Source of the DNA: Rhytidiadelphus loreus
Lineage: Eukaryota > Streptophyta > Bryopsida > Hypnales > Hylocomiaceae
Direction: 5' to 3'
NCBI GenBank assembly: GCA_947034895.1
Contig: OX344765.1
Location: 27,037,001 to 27,101,000 of the forward strand
Length of the DNA stretch: 64,000 nucleotides
Below, in pieces: positions 52,101 to 62,785 of this stretch (positions are counted from its first letter, which is position 1; each line of letters begins with the position of its first letter). The translations under genes and the position numbers were made by a program. The notes beneath the pieces are model-generated. The model did not search any database, was not told the origin of the DNA, and worked only from the letters and a program-made list of their open reading frames with translations.

Positions 52101-55100
52101 TTTTCAATTTTATCTTTGTAACCCCTAAAGTTCCAAGGCCTTTTTCCATCAAAATCCACTCAAAACTATCATTTTTATTGCAAAGAGAAAAAATTATTAA
52201 ATTATTTTGCATATCTAAATATAGGGTCTTGCACTAGACTAGTATAAAAATGAGTGAAAGAGACTTTGACTACATAGATTGCAAGATGTTTGCATGTAAA
52301 GTGAAGAAAACAATTTTTTGCATCTTGTGTGACTTGATTATAAGACTTCAAATGAATCTTCTTAACGTCAAATTTTTTCATGTTGAAAATTTGAAATGAA
52401 AATCTAGGATAAATTTTCTTTTTAAACGTAATTATTCCTTAAATCTCTTATTCTAATCATTCTTTAAAAAATTGTTAAGTAGGAGCAAGTATGATATAGA
52501 ACTAATAGAAGGAAAAACTAATTCATTAATACTTCCAATTGAAGCACACTAATCCCAATGGTTAGATTATTCTTGCAAGCAAACTAAACCTTGTGGAAAT
52601 TTATTTCTTGAAAAATTGTGAAAATTAAATTCAACAACAAATTCAGTCTATAATTTTTCTAAAAGATGCTCAACAACTTTTACATCACAAATCCAACTAG
52701 AATCATTCAAATATTTTTATATAAACAAAAACATAATCTTTGTGAAGCAAAATCATTTTAAAATTTGTATTTCAGGTTTTTGTGTTTTCTTTTGCTACAT
52801 GACAAACTTCATTTTATATTTTGGGTGGCGTAACCTTTTGCTCCATGGCAATGATTGAAATAAAATTATATTCTTCAAAAGCTAATGAGGGACCTTTTGG
52901 GGGACCTTCTATCTTCAAAAAAAATTCAAAAAATTTCACCAAAACTTGAGATCATAAGATCTGCCAAAATTGCAAGTGTCCCTATGGGGAACATATGGGA
53001 CTTTAGGAATTAAATGTAAATTTTATAGAAATTGTGATTACATAGGATTATCTTGAAAGTTTTGATGAAGGTCATAAATTGATTGTTGTATAAAAGGCAC
53101 GTTTTCTAATGAAAATTTCTGGTATAAAACTAGTGCAAATCTACCATTTCATGTACCTTAGGTGCATAATGGGACTTTGTAACTATAGATTGCAATTGGC
53201 TTTTCGATCCTTGATTCATTTGTATTTTTTTATAAAGTATATACATCATACACATTTAGAAGAATCCATCATGATTTTATACTAATTAAGTAACTTCCTT
53301 ATGCATTCAAGATTTTCCATCATTGAATTCCTAAAGGTTTCTAACTAGATGAAAAATGACTTTGAAGAGAATGAAGCCTTCTTAGAAGTAGCACCCAAAA
53401 ATGAGGTGTTAATATATTTATAATATCTTGCAATGTCATTTTTAGAGACAATATCAAATGTAGCATTATTTTGTTCAATTTTAAATGCGTTCTTCTCAGT
53501 TAGAACCATATGAAAAGGGCACAAGCAGAATACTACATGAGTCCTATTTTAAAGTGCATTCTAATATCTAGGACTTAAAAAATCTATTGATTGTAGAATC
53601 TATTTAAGAATGATGACTATGAAATAGTAGGGGGTATAAATACTATAAATTTGTGGATAAAAATGAGCTGTAGATCAACAATAGAAATACTTTAGTAAGC
53701 AATAATTGAAGGAAATTTTTTATATCTTTGGATTGATGAGTTTGTCAATAAAGTAGTTGTTTTGATACAAATGAAAAAATAGTTCACAAGATAGCATTGT
53801 AGGGTTTACAGTCATGACTACATTCATTGAGGTATCTTAGGATTCAATAACCTTCAAATGGAGAATGTGCAGAGTAACAAGTTTGTAAGTTCATTGCAAC
53901 TACACTATCTTCTTTTGGTTGATTTGTTGTCTCTTATTGATTTATTCTATCCTAAACAACAAGAGCATTGAAGAAGTGGTCAAATTTATAAATATAGATG
54001 CTAGATCTTACTAGGTTACCTTTTGAATGGTATTCTTTGACATTCTAAACAAAAAAAATTTGATGGAGATGAAGGTGGAAGTAATGATGCTGTAACTATC
54101 CTAGTACAATTTCTAATTGCTACTAGCCATGAATCTCCAATCCTGTCATGACTCCCTTGCCTAGTCATATTGATTGTTGGCTCTATTGTACAGTACAATG
54201 TTTGAAAATTGTGCAATGAATTAGATTGCTAAATTCTTGCCAAATGCCTAGAAGCTTAAATTTATTGGTTCTTAGTTTAGAGGTGCTTTAAGGTGGATAT
54301 ACAATATGTAAACAAAGTGATGATGTACACAAAGTAATGATGGTGGTTTTAGGCAAAGTGCAATTTTGTGTGTACCCACCTTAGTAAGCCTACTATTGAA
54401 ATGAGGACTTGTGAGCCTTTGAGGTTATCCTTTATTCTAGTCTGATACCATTGTAGGATTTATTAATATCAAATTGCATTAAAAAAATCCTCTACAAGAA
54501 CATGTTCTAATTATTTTTCTTCTAATAATGGATTTTTGCAGATCAAAATGTAAAAGAGGTGTATAAGATTAGCTTTGACTTGTGCAACCAATTTTGTTTT
54601 CCCAACAAGACAATTTTTAGATTTTGCAATAGTAAACAATGCCTAGAAAACTTTATTAGTTTGACATTTGTATACTAGCTAGAATTGTACTAATTTGGGG
54701 GGCCATGTAAAATCCTAAATCAATGACACTTGTTGCATGTAATCTCCTTTAGAACCTTGTGTATGCTGACTTTCAATTCATGTTATTGTTTTTGTTTATT
54801 ATGCCTATATTTTACATAATATTTTATGCCTAAAGTGTGTGGATATGAACTTTTGTGAAAGATAAATGTTTTGCAAGTGTTAAATTTGTCTTTGTTGATT
54901 GAGTTTTTGCATCCTTATTGAAAATCCCAATTTATGTTTGGAATTTTCATGTATGAAACTATTAAAAGTACAAAAAATTAAGACATTCAAAGAAAAATAC
55001 TTAAATCGCACCCATGAATACAAAGAAGTAGATAATCTTCTATACTAAGAAGATTAGGGAGTGGGCATAATTGTTTTTGGTCGATGCTCAATAGCAAAAG

Positions 55101-57765
55101 TTGTGTTGGCCTAAGCAAATAATGCTTTAGCATGAGCAAACAAGAATTTTTTTAATTTAAAAACAAATGAATCATGGTATATATTTATACCTAAGTAGAT
55201 ATCTCCAGTTTATGCTATTGGGATTAGTGATCTAAAATTTCTCAAAAATCTTGTTTTGCGGGCAATCAAGGCATATTCCAAAATTAATAATTCATAGGAT
55301 ATTTGAACTCAATTTTCATAATTTTCAAAGAAAACAAGGTCTATAGGCTTTACATTTCTTACTCAAGCAACCTTGCTATTTGAATTGATGTATTTCTATT
55401 CTATTTTATAAATATCAAAGATTCAATTCTATTTTCCATCTTGTACATGTAGTTTCTACTCAATGATTTATTAAAGAGTTTTTTTTTCTTGGAATAGACT
55501 TTCAACTCATTCTTCTAATATAATTTTCTTAAATTTAAATTCAAAATGTGTTAATAGTGTAAAACTTTAATTCAAATTAAGAGCATTTAAAGTCTTATAA
55601 CTTAGCATGATAAGGTGCATAAAAAAACTTCCCTTTTCAATTTAAATGCTCACATCTTACAATTTATCTAATAATCTTGATCTTCAAGGTAGGGGACCCT
55701 TTGCTTCCTATGAATCAGGGCTCTTATCATCATAGAAAATCTTGAATGAAAACTTATCCATAAATTTTGGCCTATTGTAGCATGAATATTCTTATTACAA
55801 TGATGTAGTAGGACCCTTTGGCCTTCCTATTTAAGAATATTATGTAGAAGATCAAAGTTTTTGAATTTTTTTCAACACATCCTCACACTATTTAGTACTA
55901 TGTATGTGATTGTAAAATTGGATATGCAAGAAAGATGTTTATTTATTTATTTTTTGTCTCTTTGCACTAGAAATGATAGTTTAAGAATAATTTTGGATGA
56001 AGTAAAGTCATAGAACTATAAGGGATAAAATTGTCTACTTTATTTTCAAGTGGAAGTGAAACCAGAAAAAAATATCATATTAATATTTACTTTAGTACTT
56101 CGAGTCTTTGAACAACTAGATTTGTGCTTATGTGGCGCTTGCTTGGATATGTCAATGATGGAAAATTCTAGGGTGAAGTACGTAATTGTTGTCATTTGAC
56201 CTGCACTAGCCTTCCCATCTTTGATTGAATCAATTGTGTGTGCTATGAACTCTAGTCTCTGGACAAAAAATCTGCAACTAAAAACACATCATTGTCTCTA
56301 ATATATAAATTGAACACATTGTTCTATTCAACAAATATTTTAAATGCAAGGCCATTAAGAATGGTTCATGTTGCAACCTACACTCTCTCTACAACAATGG
56401 CTGATGCAATTCTATGCTCTCAAATCCAAAAAATATTCAAATATCATGAAAGCCAACATCATTTGTATATTTGTCAAATTGTAAATATTTTAAATTCTAT
56501 AAATGTCTACTTCCTTCAATTTTAGTATACAACAATTTGAAATGATGTATACCATTATGCCAAGGCACATAAAGTTTTTTTGGAGTTTTAAGAAAAAATA
56601 GAAAAAATATATAGTAATTCCAAATTAGGGTGCACAAAATCAAGTTTTAGAGATGGCTAACTTTGAAATCTATTTATTTCAAATCACAACTAATATTTTC
56701 TTCAAATTTATGTAGTAATGTGTTATATATTGCATACTACAACTTCAATATATATCTACTTTTGGACTTTGCCTATTGATACTTATGGTATGGTTGTTTG
56801 AATGAAAATGTTTCAAATCTGTACTCAATTTTGTTTGTCATTGTATGTGTTAGTAGTTACAAATCTATGGTTGTTTGTATAGGTCAAAAAACAAATAATT
56901 AAGTGACCTAGTTTATCCAATTTCTTTTTAAAATATAAAGATATTGCCTAATTCATAGAAGTTCAACTTGTATTCAATTCATAGAAATTCAATTCACTCC
57001 GTACAATCTTGCATAGATGTGTTTTTTGTCAATACTTGTGAACATACATTGCAAAGTTTTTTGCATCACAAACAAAACATCTCTCTCACATGTAAGAAAC
57101 CCTTACACTTGACAAACCCTCACATACAAGGCAAAGAGTTTAGGATTTGATGGAGGTCAAGACAAAAATTTAGATAAATACAATTGACTTAGTTAGATGA
57201 AAGTAGCAACAACCATCTAAAATTTGTAAGAACAACTTGGATGAATGCCTAACTTATTTAAATCATACTATAAAATCGTCCAATTTTAATATATTATTTT
57301 TTGGGTTGCCTGCTATTTTTTGCTATTTAATTAATTATTAGGCAATCCAACTGCTAAGAAACTCCGGTAAACATTTTTTTAATCGCTCTTACTAGTACTG
57401 AGTATATAGAGGGAAAAGTTGATTTCTTATTTTCATTGGAATGAATCGAAGATGATCAAATGGATGAATGCAATAAGCTAAGAGAGTTTTGATCAACAAT
57501 GGCAATTTTATTAACAATTAAGAATCATCTATTAGTTACCCATCTATGTACCATTTTCTTGCTGCCAACTACTTGACAAATATGGTGAATTGCATTGCAC
57601 AGTACCCAAAAGAAAGTATAAGTAATTTCTAATCTTTCACCCATCTAGACACTACAAAAAACCCACAAGACTACCATTTTTTTTGCACCCAATTGGATAA
57701 CCCTAGAAGGATATTACAAACATTAAGTGTCCAATGAATGACAAAAAATCCTTTGGTGTAGGATA
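49151..57765. other. Gene desert, AT-rich, no gene seen
   Basis: About 8.6 kb of AT-rich DNA in which no open frame on either strand exceeds about 80 codons and none resembles a known protein, transposase or reverse transcriptase. No tRNA or rRNA was recognised. It is most likely old transposon-derived sequence decayed beyond recognition by eye. Confidence 0.5.
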
Positions 57766-57975
57766 GAGGTGTTAATGTTCATCCTTGGAAGTTGGAATTT
57801 TGTGTCAAAAGGGAAGGTTGTGCAACGAGTATGTAGGATGGAAGTGCAAATGTTCGTCCTTGGAAGTTGGAATTTTGTGTCAAAAGGGAAGGTTGTGCAC
57901 CGAGTATGTAAGATAGAAGTGCAAATGTTTGTCCTTGGAAGTTGGAATTTTGTGTCAAAAGGGAAGATTGTGCAC
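57766..57975. repeat. Minisatellite, 75-bp unit, about 2.8 copies
   Basis: TCCTTGGAAGTTGGAATTTT starts at 57782, 57857 and 57932, exactly 75 bp apart. The units differ at few positions. As 75 is a multiple of three and the unit lacks stops in some frames, it produces repeated-peptide open frames on both strands that need not be genes. Confidence 0.9.
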
Positions 57976-59099
57976 ATTAGTTTGACCTCCAATGAGTGTT
58001 CTTGTTTTTTTTTAAACAAATGACTCAAACTGTACCCAAAAGGTTGATTTCCATGGCAACCAGCCCATCCTTCTGGGGTTAAGTCAAGTGTTTTCATAGT
58101 TTCTGATGGGGTGTTGAATACCACTGGGAGCTAGATCGGGAAGTTTTTTTGTTTGCGAGGGTTTTGGGTATCTGTGAAGAAATTCCGTCTACTTTCTTTT
58201 CGGGCACAGTACAGTGGAGTACATGCAGAATCAATGTTGAACCAATGTTGACTTGGGATATTTTTGGTAGGTTTGGATTGACAATTCTGATTTTGCAAAA
58301 GAGCTTGAGACAGCCTTCTTTGTCCATGAGGTGCATTGTACTGTACAACGACAAACGCGAAGCAACACCTGTAGGATGGGTAATAAAAGTCCCAGTCAAC
58401 TAAATCAAGGCCTCTTAACAATCTTCAGCACAAAGTTCACTGTGTTTACAAATCTGCAACGCTTACGCTTGTTCTATAAGTTCTCTCAAATTCATCTCAA
58501 GGAGTAACTTATATGATGCACTGTGCTCAATGTATCCCAGCTGAATGTCTGAAATGGAAATGTCAAAGAATGAGTCTCTAAAACCAAATTCTGCCTGTTT
58601 TAACGTCAACTTCAAAAAGAAGGTTGCAGTTACTCTCAATCTCTTTACTGGTGATTGTAGACTTAAGAATCTTTGCTCAACTCCTGAGATTGTTGTTCAC
58701 ACTCCAAGTATGTTCTTGTTACATGTTCGCAGCTACAAAGCACCAATCACAATTTAATTGAAGCACTCGCTTCCTCTCTTAGTGAAAATTGGAGAATGAT
58801 GAGTCAATGCAGTTGGTGCAGACATAAAGATAAAAGTGTCCAAATACTATTTGTCCATTCAAATAATGAAATGAAGTGGCGTGACAAGGCAACCTTGACA
58901 CACCAACTAAAGACAATAATCTGAACCTCGTAAAGAGGGGTCAATTCTTTTTCTATCATCTCATCACTAACATTTCATCGCTGCAATCACCCATACGAAT
59001 CCAATCTACTTCACTTTCAAAGTTTGACACTTGCAGCTCAAGAAAGTACAACCAAAAAATAATCTCACTCAAAGTTTAACGACAGACATCTGTGACTCA
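57976..59099. other. Intergenic sequence, no gene seen
   Basis: Moderately AT-rich; open frames overlap on both strands near 58094-58421 but none is recognisable, and several begin with non-ATG codons. Confidence 0.4.
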
Positions 59100-59570
59100 A
59101 CTAGCATGCACCCTTGAAAGTTGGGCCTATCTTGATTCTATTTCGAATCCCAGTCCTCACTACCCTCTAATCACAAAGTATCACCCCTAAAGATCCAAGC
59201 CAATTCCCATCCAAGATTTGACAGTAATAGCTAAACAATGTTGCAATGTTTCATGCAACAAAAAACAATCCAACTCAAAGATGAAAGACTGACAAAGAAT
59301 TGAGTCAGGTTCACTGATTCTTAACATTCTATAGACCATTTCATGCACCCTCAAAAGTTGGGTCAAATATAATCCTATTCTGATTCTCCCTAATCCTCCG
59401 ATCAGAAACACAGCACCCCAGGAATCCAACCAGTTTTCATTCAACTTTTGAAACCTGTCGCTAAAAAAACAATCCAAGCTGATTCCCATTCAGAGTTTGA
59501 CAGCTTTAGCTAAAGAATCCAAGATGGTTCCCATTCAAAGATTGACATCTTAAGCTAAAGAATGTGATGA
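59100..59570. repeat. Tandem duplication (period about 237 bp) downstream of the glycerol-3-phosphate dehydrogenase
   Basis: TGCACCCT followed by AAAGTTGGG-like sequence recurs at 59107 and 59344, and AATCCAA-CC-ATTCCCATCC-A-TTTGACAG-like words recur at about 59195, 59470 and 59517. It lies in the 3' flank of the gene. Confidence 0.65.
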
Positions 59571-59628
59571 ATGTTATAAATTGGCAAATTATAACTCTTA
59601 ATAAAAACTAAAAAAACTAAACTAAAAA

Positions 59629-61846
59629 TCAAACGTCCTCGACTTGAGGAAGGCTCATCAACGCCATGACGGCCGTCTTGGGCGTGAGCTCGTTGTCGAG
59701 GATCCTGGCGACGGCCGTCAATATGGGCATCTGCACACGGTACTTCTTCGCCAACGAGATCACGGCACCAGCTGTAGCCACGCCCTCCGCCACCTGATTC
59801 ACCACAAAAAAATCACAATTCAGATTCAGGATTTGAAAATGTTAGCTAAAGAATGCTTCAATTAGCCACTCAAAAGTGTAGGACTTGTCGACTGTCAATT
59901 AGAGCAGTTGCGCCGCCCCCATTGTAAGAGCTTCTTCAACAATACCAAATCTAATTTTAATGCAAATGAGACAGAAATCTGCCATCAAATACAGGAAGTT
60001 GCGACAAATTATTAAAGAACCAGTCACAAAAGGCTATCAAGGCTGTAGCAATTTCGCTAATTCTGAGAGAATATAAAAGATCTCGGACCTGATTCATCGA
60101 GCTTAGCTACCAAAGAACGGTAAAATGAGCCAGAAAAGGGATTCGAATACAGAAAGTTACTACAAATTATTGAAGAAAATGTCACAAAAGGCTATCAAGG
60201 ATGTCGTCGTTTCGCTAATTCTGATAGAAGATAAGAGATTCCTAACCTGTTTCATCGAGCGTAGCTGCGAAAACTTGGCAAAATGAGCCAGAAATGCATC
60301 AAATGCTGACTGTAAGTTACGACAAACTGTTGAAGAATCTGTCACCAAAAGTTAAGAAGGCTTTAGCAATGTCGCTAACTTTGAGAAGATGAAGACAATC
60401 TCTAACCTGATTCATGGAGCTGAGAATGTCCTCCAGCTTCTCCCCTGATCCCAACCGCACCCCCACCGATCTGTTGCGGCTCAAATTCACAAAGCAAGTG
60501 AGCATGATATCCCCCGACCCCGAGAGTCCCGAAAGCGTATGCGACTTGGCGCCCATCTTCTCCGCCAGCCACCGAATCTCACTACACCCTTGCGCCACCA
60601 ACGCCGCCATGCAATTGTTCCCCAAATGCATCCCCTCCACAATTCCAGCTGCAATTGCAAGCACATTCTTCAACGCGCCCGCCATCTCCACCCCCACCAC
60701 ATCCGTGGACGTATTCACACGCAGGTAATGTGACGCCAAGAGTTGCTGGCACGCTTTCGCAAGCTCCTTGTCTCTTGAGGCTGCCACTATAGCCGTCGGA
60801 AGCTCGTCCATGAGCTCAATTGCAAACGACGGGCCCGAAATCACAGCCACAGGTTGCCTGGGGTTGTTCAACGCGCGCGGGATGAGCTGCGACATCATCT
60901 CCAGTGTGGAAAGCTCAAGCCCTTTACTAACAGACAGAAACGGGAGAGTGGCAGGGACGTGCTCGGCTATGGCGTGGAGAAACGCCGAGCTCGATTGCAC
61001 TGGAATGGCGTGCACGCAGTACTGCGCGTCTTGGAGCGCCAGTCGGGGATCCGTGGTGGCCGTGACGTTTTTAGGTAAGTGGTGACGGGGAAAATACTTT
61101 GTATTCATGTGGTGGTCGTTGATGGAGTCGCAGATGGTGGAGTCGCGGAGAAGAAGGGTGACATTCATGTCGGCTTTGTTGCGAGCGAGGAGAACAGCCA
61201 TGGCGGTGCCGAAGGAGCCCCCGCCAAGGACCACCACTTTCTTCGTTTTTTTGAGGGCATTCTTGCGGCGCGCATTCATGAGTTGCCAGGAGCGAGACCA
61301 ACGGACCAGCTTCTCCCAGGCCGTGCGCACCACCTTGCGCTCCTCCTTGTTGCGGGTGAAGAGAAACGGAGAGGCTGCTGGGCTGCTGCTTCTGTTCGTC
61401 TCTAAGCTCGTCTCTAAGCTCGTCTCTAAGCTCGTCTCTAAGTTCAGACACGCAGAGCTTGTGACGGCATTGTCTGGCTCCTCCTCAGCAATCAATTGAC
61501 GAAACGTGTCTGGCTCCTCCTCGGCAATCAATTGACGAAAGGTGTCCTCGTGGGCATCATCTGATGTTGTGTCCACGAGGTCATGCTCTTTCAAGGAAGC
61601 AATCGGGCCGTTGCAATGCCGACTCGTCGTTCCAAAATGGCGGACGAAGGAATTCGCGCACTGAACCCGGAATTCGACACGGGAAGTCTTCAATGGGACA
61701 CGAGATGGTCTGTTGGGAGTGTTTCGTAATGCAAGCACGGTCTGTGGGGTTGCGTCCCCATCATAAGACTGCGACGATGACGAGGAGGTACTGGAGAAGG
61801 CGCTACTGCGAATCCCAAGGGTCACCGTGAAACTAGTGGCAGCCAT
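59629..61846 (-). CDS. Glycerol-3-phosphate dehydrogenase [NAD+], plastid-type (GpsA-like)
   Basis: Reduces dihydroxyacetone phosphate to sn-glycerol-3-phosphate, the backbone for plastid glycerolipids. Exons 61846-60407 and 59793-59629 give 534 residues. The Rossmann motif VVVLGGGSFGTAMAVLLAR is at about residues 204-222, followed by SVSKGLE, ISGPSFAIE, GVEMAGALKNVLAIAAG (with the conserved catalytic Lys) and LSGLSGSGDIMLTC. The C-terminal exon gives VAEGVATAGAVISLAKKYR and ends PQVEDV. The first about 200 residues are beyond the catalytic fold: a Ser/Thr-rich start (MAATSFTVTLGIRSSAFSSTSSSSS) typical of a plastid transit peptide, then a low-complexity region with internal repeats. Plant plastid enzymes are usually about 400-420 residues, so this leader is long. 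The ATG at 61846 is used; the frame runs upstream only via TTG. Confidence 0.92.
59960..60425 (-). repeat. Three-copy tandem array (about 159 bp) spanning the exon 1/intron junction of the dehydrogenase gene
   Basis: The plus-strand word ACCTGATTCATCGAGC, which contains the donor site and the last codons of exon 1, occurs at 60087, 60245 (as ACCTGTTTCATCGAGC) and 60405 (ACCTGATTCATGGAGC). Neighbouring words TGTCACAAAAGGCTATCAAGG, TTTCGCTAATTCTGA and AAAATGAGCCAGAAA also recur. Units run about 59996-60154, 60155-60313 and 60314-60425, with a partial fourth near 59960. On the coding strand the copies keep a CAG then GT step. Confidence 0.85.
61398..61547 (-). repeat. Coding repeats in the N-terminal extension of the dehydrogenase
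   Basis: Two in-frame repeats: about 3.8 copies of a 12-bp unit (61398-61442) encoding LETS, and two copies of a 36-bp unit (starts 61471 and 61507) encoding DTFRQLIAEEEP. Both are multiples of three, so length changes would leave the reading frame intact. Confidence 0.9.
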
Positions 61847-61968
61847 TGCGAAGGGGGTGGCCAAATTTTTGAACTTTTGAATGCGTTAACCTAGTCGTGC
61901 CATCATCATTCTCATCCCTCGCCTGCCCCACAACACTTCGCCATGGGGCGCGAGCTTCATCACCATCA

Positions 61969-61976
61969 AAACCCTA
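61969..61976 (-). promoter_or_regulatory. Telo-box upstream of the dehydrogenase gene
   Basis: AAACCCTA on the plus strand, about 120 bp before the start codon, in C-rich sequence that looks like a leader. Confidence 0.4.
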
Positions 61977-62437
61977 GACCCCAAACCAAACCCATCGCCA
62001 GAAAATCAAACCCAGAACCAGAAAATCAAAGCCAAGACCAGAAAATTGACAAGAACCCGATTGCCAAAAGCTTCGAGGTCAAAGGTTGAAGCAATTCGAC
62101 TCCAAAACTCATATTTGTGACTTCGAATTCATACCCAAAGTTGCGAGGACGCGCGCCATGCGCGAGCTTGATTGAAGAAGGTGCGCCCCGTGCTCGCTCG
62201 CGTGCTGGAACTCACTGCAGCTCGTCACTCCAGCGTCGTCACTGCCATCGTCGATCCTCGAGCTAAAATTGGCAATGGTCGCAAGGCGAGAATTGGACTT
62301 GCACGCGAGGGGTGCGCAACAACTTACAACTTAGGCAGGGTGATCAGTGCCGAATTCGCTTGCACGGGACGAGTGGCTATGGTGCAATGCAAAGAAACAA
62401 GGGGAGCCAACTGAACTGAAGGCGTGCGCTTTGCAAG
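61977..62437. other. GC-richer upstream flank of the dehydrogenase gene
   Basis: Presumed promoter region with CG-rich words (for example CGCGCGCCATGCGCGAG near 62150). An open frame at 62172-62414 begins with a non-ATG codon and resembles nothing known. Confidence 0.35.
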
Positions 62438-62785
62438 AGGATGAACTTCGTAGGATAACACCTAGTTACATATTATCCAAAGTGCGGAAATAACCCTTAA
62501 AATCCAAGGTTTAGGGATCCAAGGTTCAGGGTTTAGGGTTTACTTGCGCTCAGTTGATTCGGACTCTGTCAACGCAATACATTACAGTGTTTTTGTTGTT
62601 GTTGCAGTGTTGGACTGATTGTTTTACGCATGCCCCAATTGAGTGCTGCAACGCAAGTGTGGCCAGGATGCAAGCAAGGCAAGGTGTCACGACGTGCGGA
62701 CGTAACGTTAGGATGAACCTCGCAGGATGAGACCCTGATCTCATTATCCAAACGGGGGTTTAGGGTTCTAGGGTTTAGACCTCCT
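62438..62785 (+). repeat. Tandem duplication (period about 272 bp) with telomere-like motifs
   Basis: AGGATGAAC(T/C)TCG(T/C)AGGAT starts at 62438 and 62710, and each copy leads through ATTATCCAAA into TTTAGGG-type words (62505-62542 and 62755-62780). TTTAGGG is the plant telomere repeat, but these are short and degenerate, so this is interstitial motif sequence, not a telomere. Confidence 0.65.

Noticed and set aside
49151..57765. Search for retrotransposon genes (reverse transcriptase, integrase, gag) in the gene desert
   Set aside because: No frame longer than about 80 codons and no recognisable catalytic motif on either strand; claims of a specific retroelement would be unsupported.
57723..58124. 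A 133-codon frame with three 25-residue repeats
   Set aside because: It is produced by the 75-bp minisatellite, begins with GTG instead of ATG, and an equally repetitive frame exists on the other strand.
59130..59160. TTTCGAATCCC resembling a tRNA T-arm
   Set aside because: No matching acceptor, D or anticodon stems could be formed around it.
60414..61830. Several plus-strand frames of 60-130 codons across the dehydrogenase gene
   Set aside because: Antisense shadows of exon 1; the minus strand carries all the enzyme motifs.
62505..62780. Telomere-like TTTAGGG words
   Set aside because: Only a few degenerate copies in two short runs, inside ordinary gene-flanking sequence; not a chromosome end.
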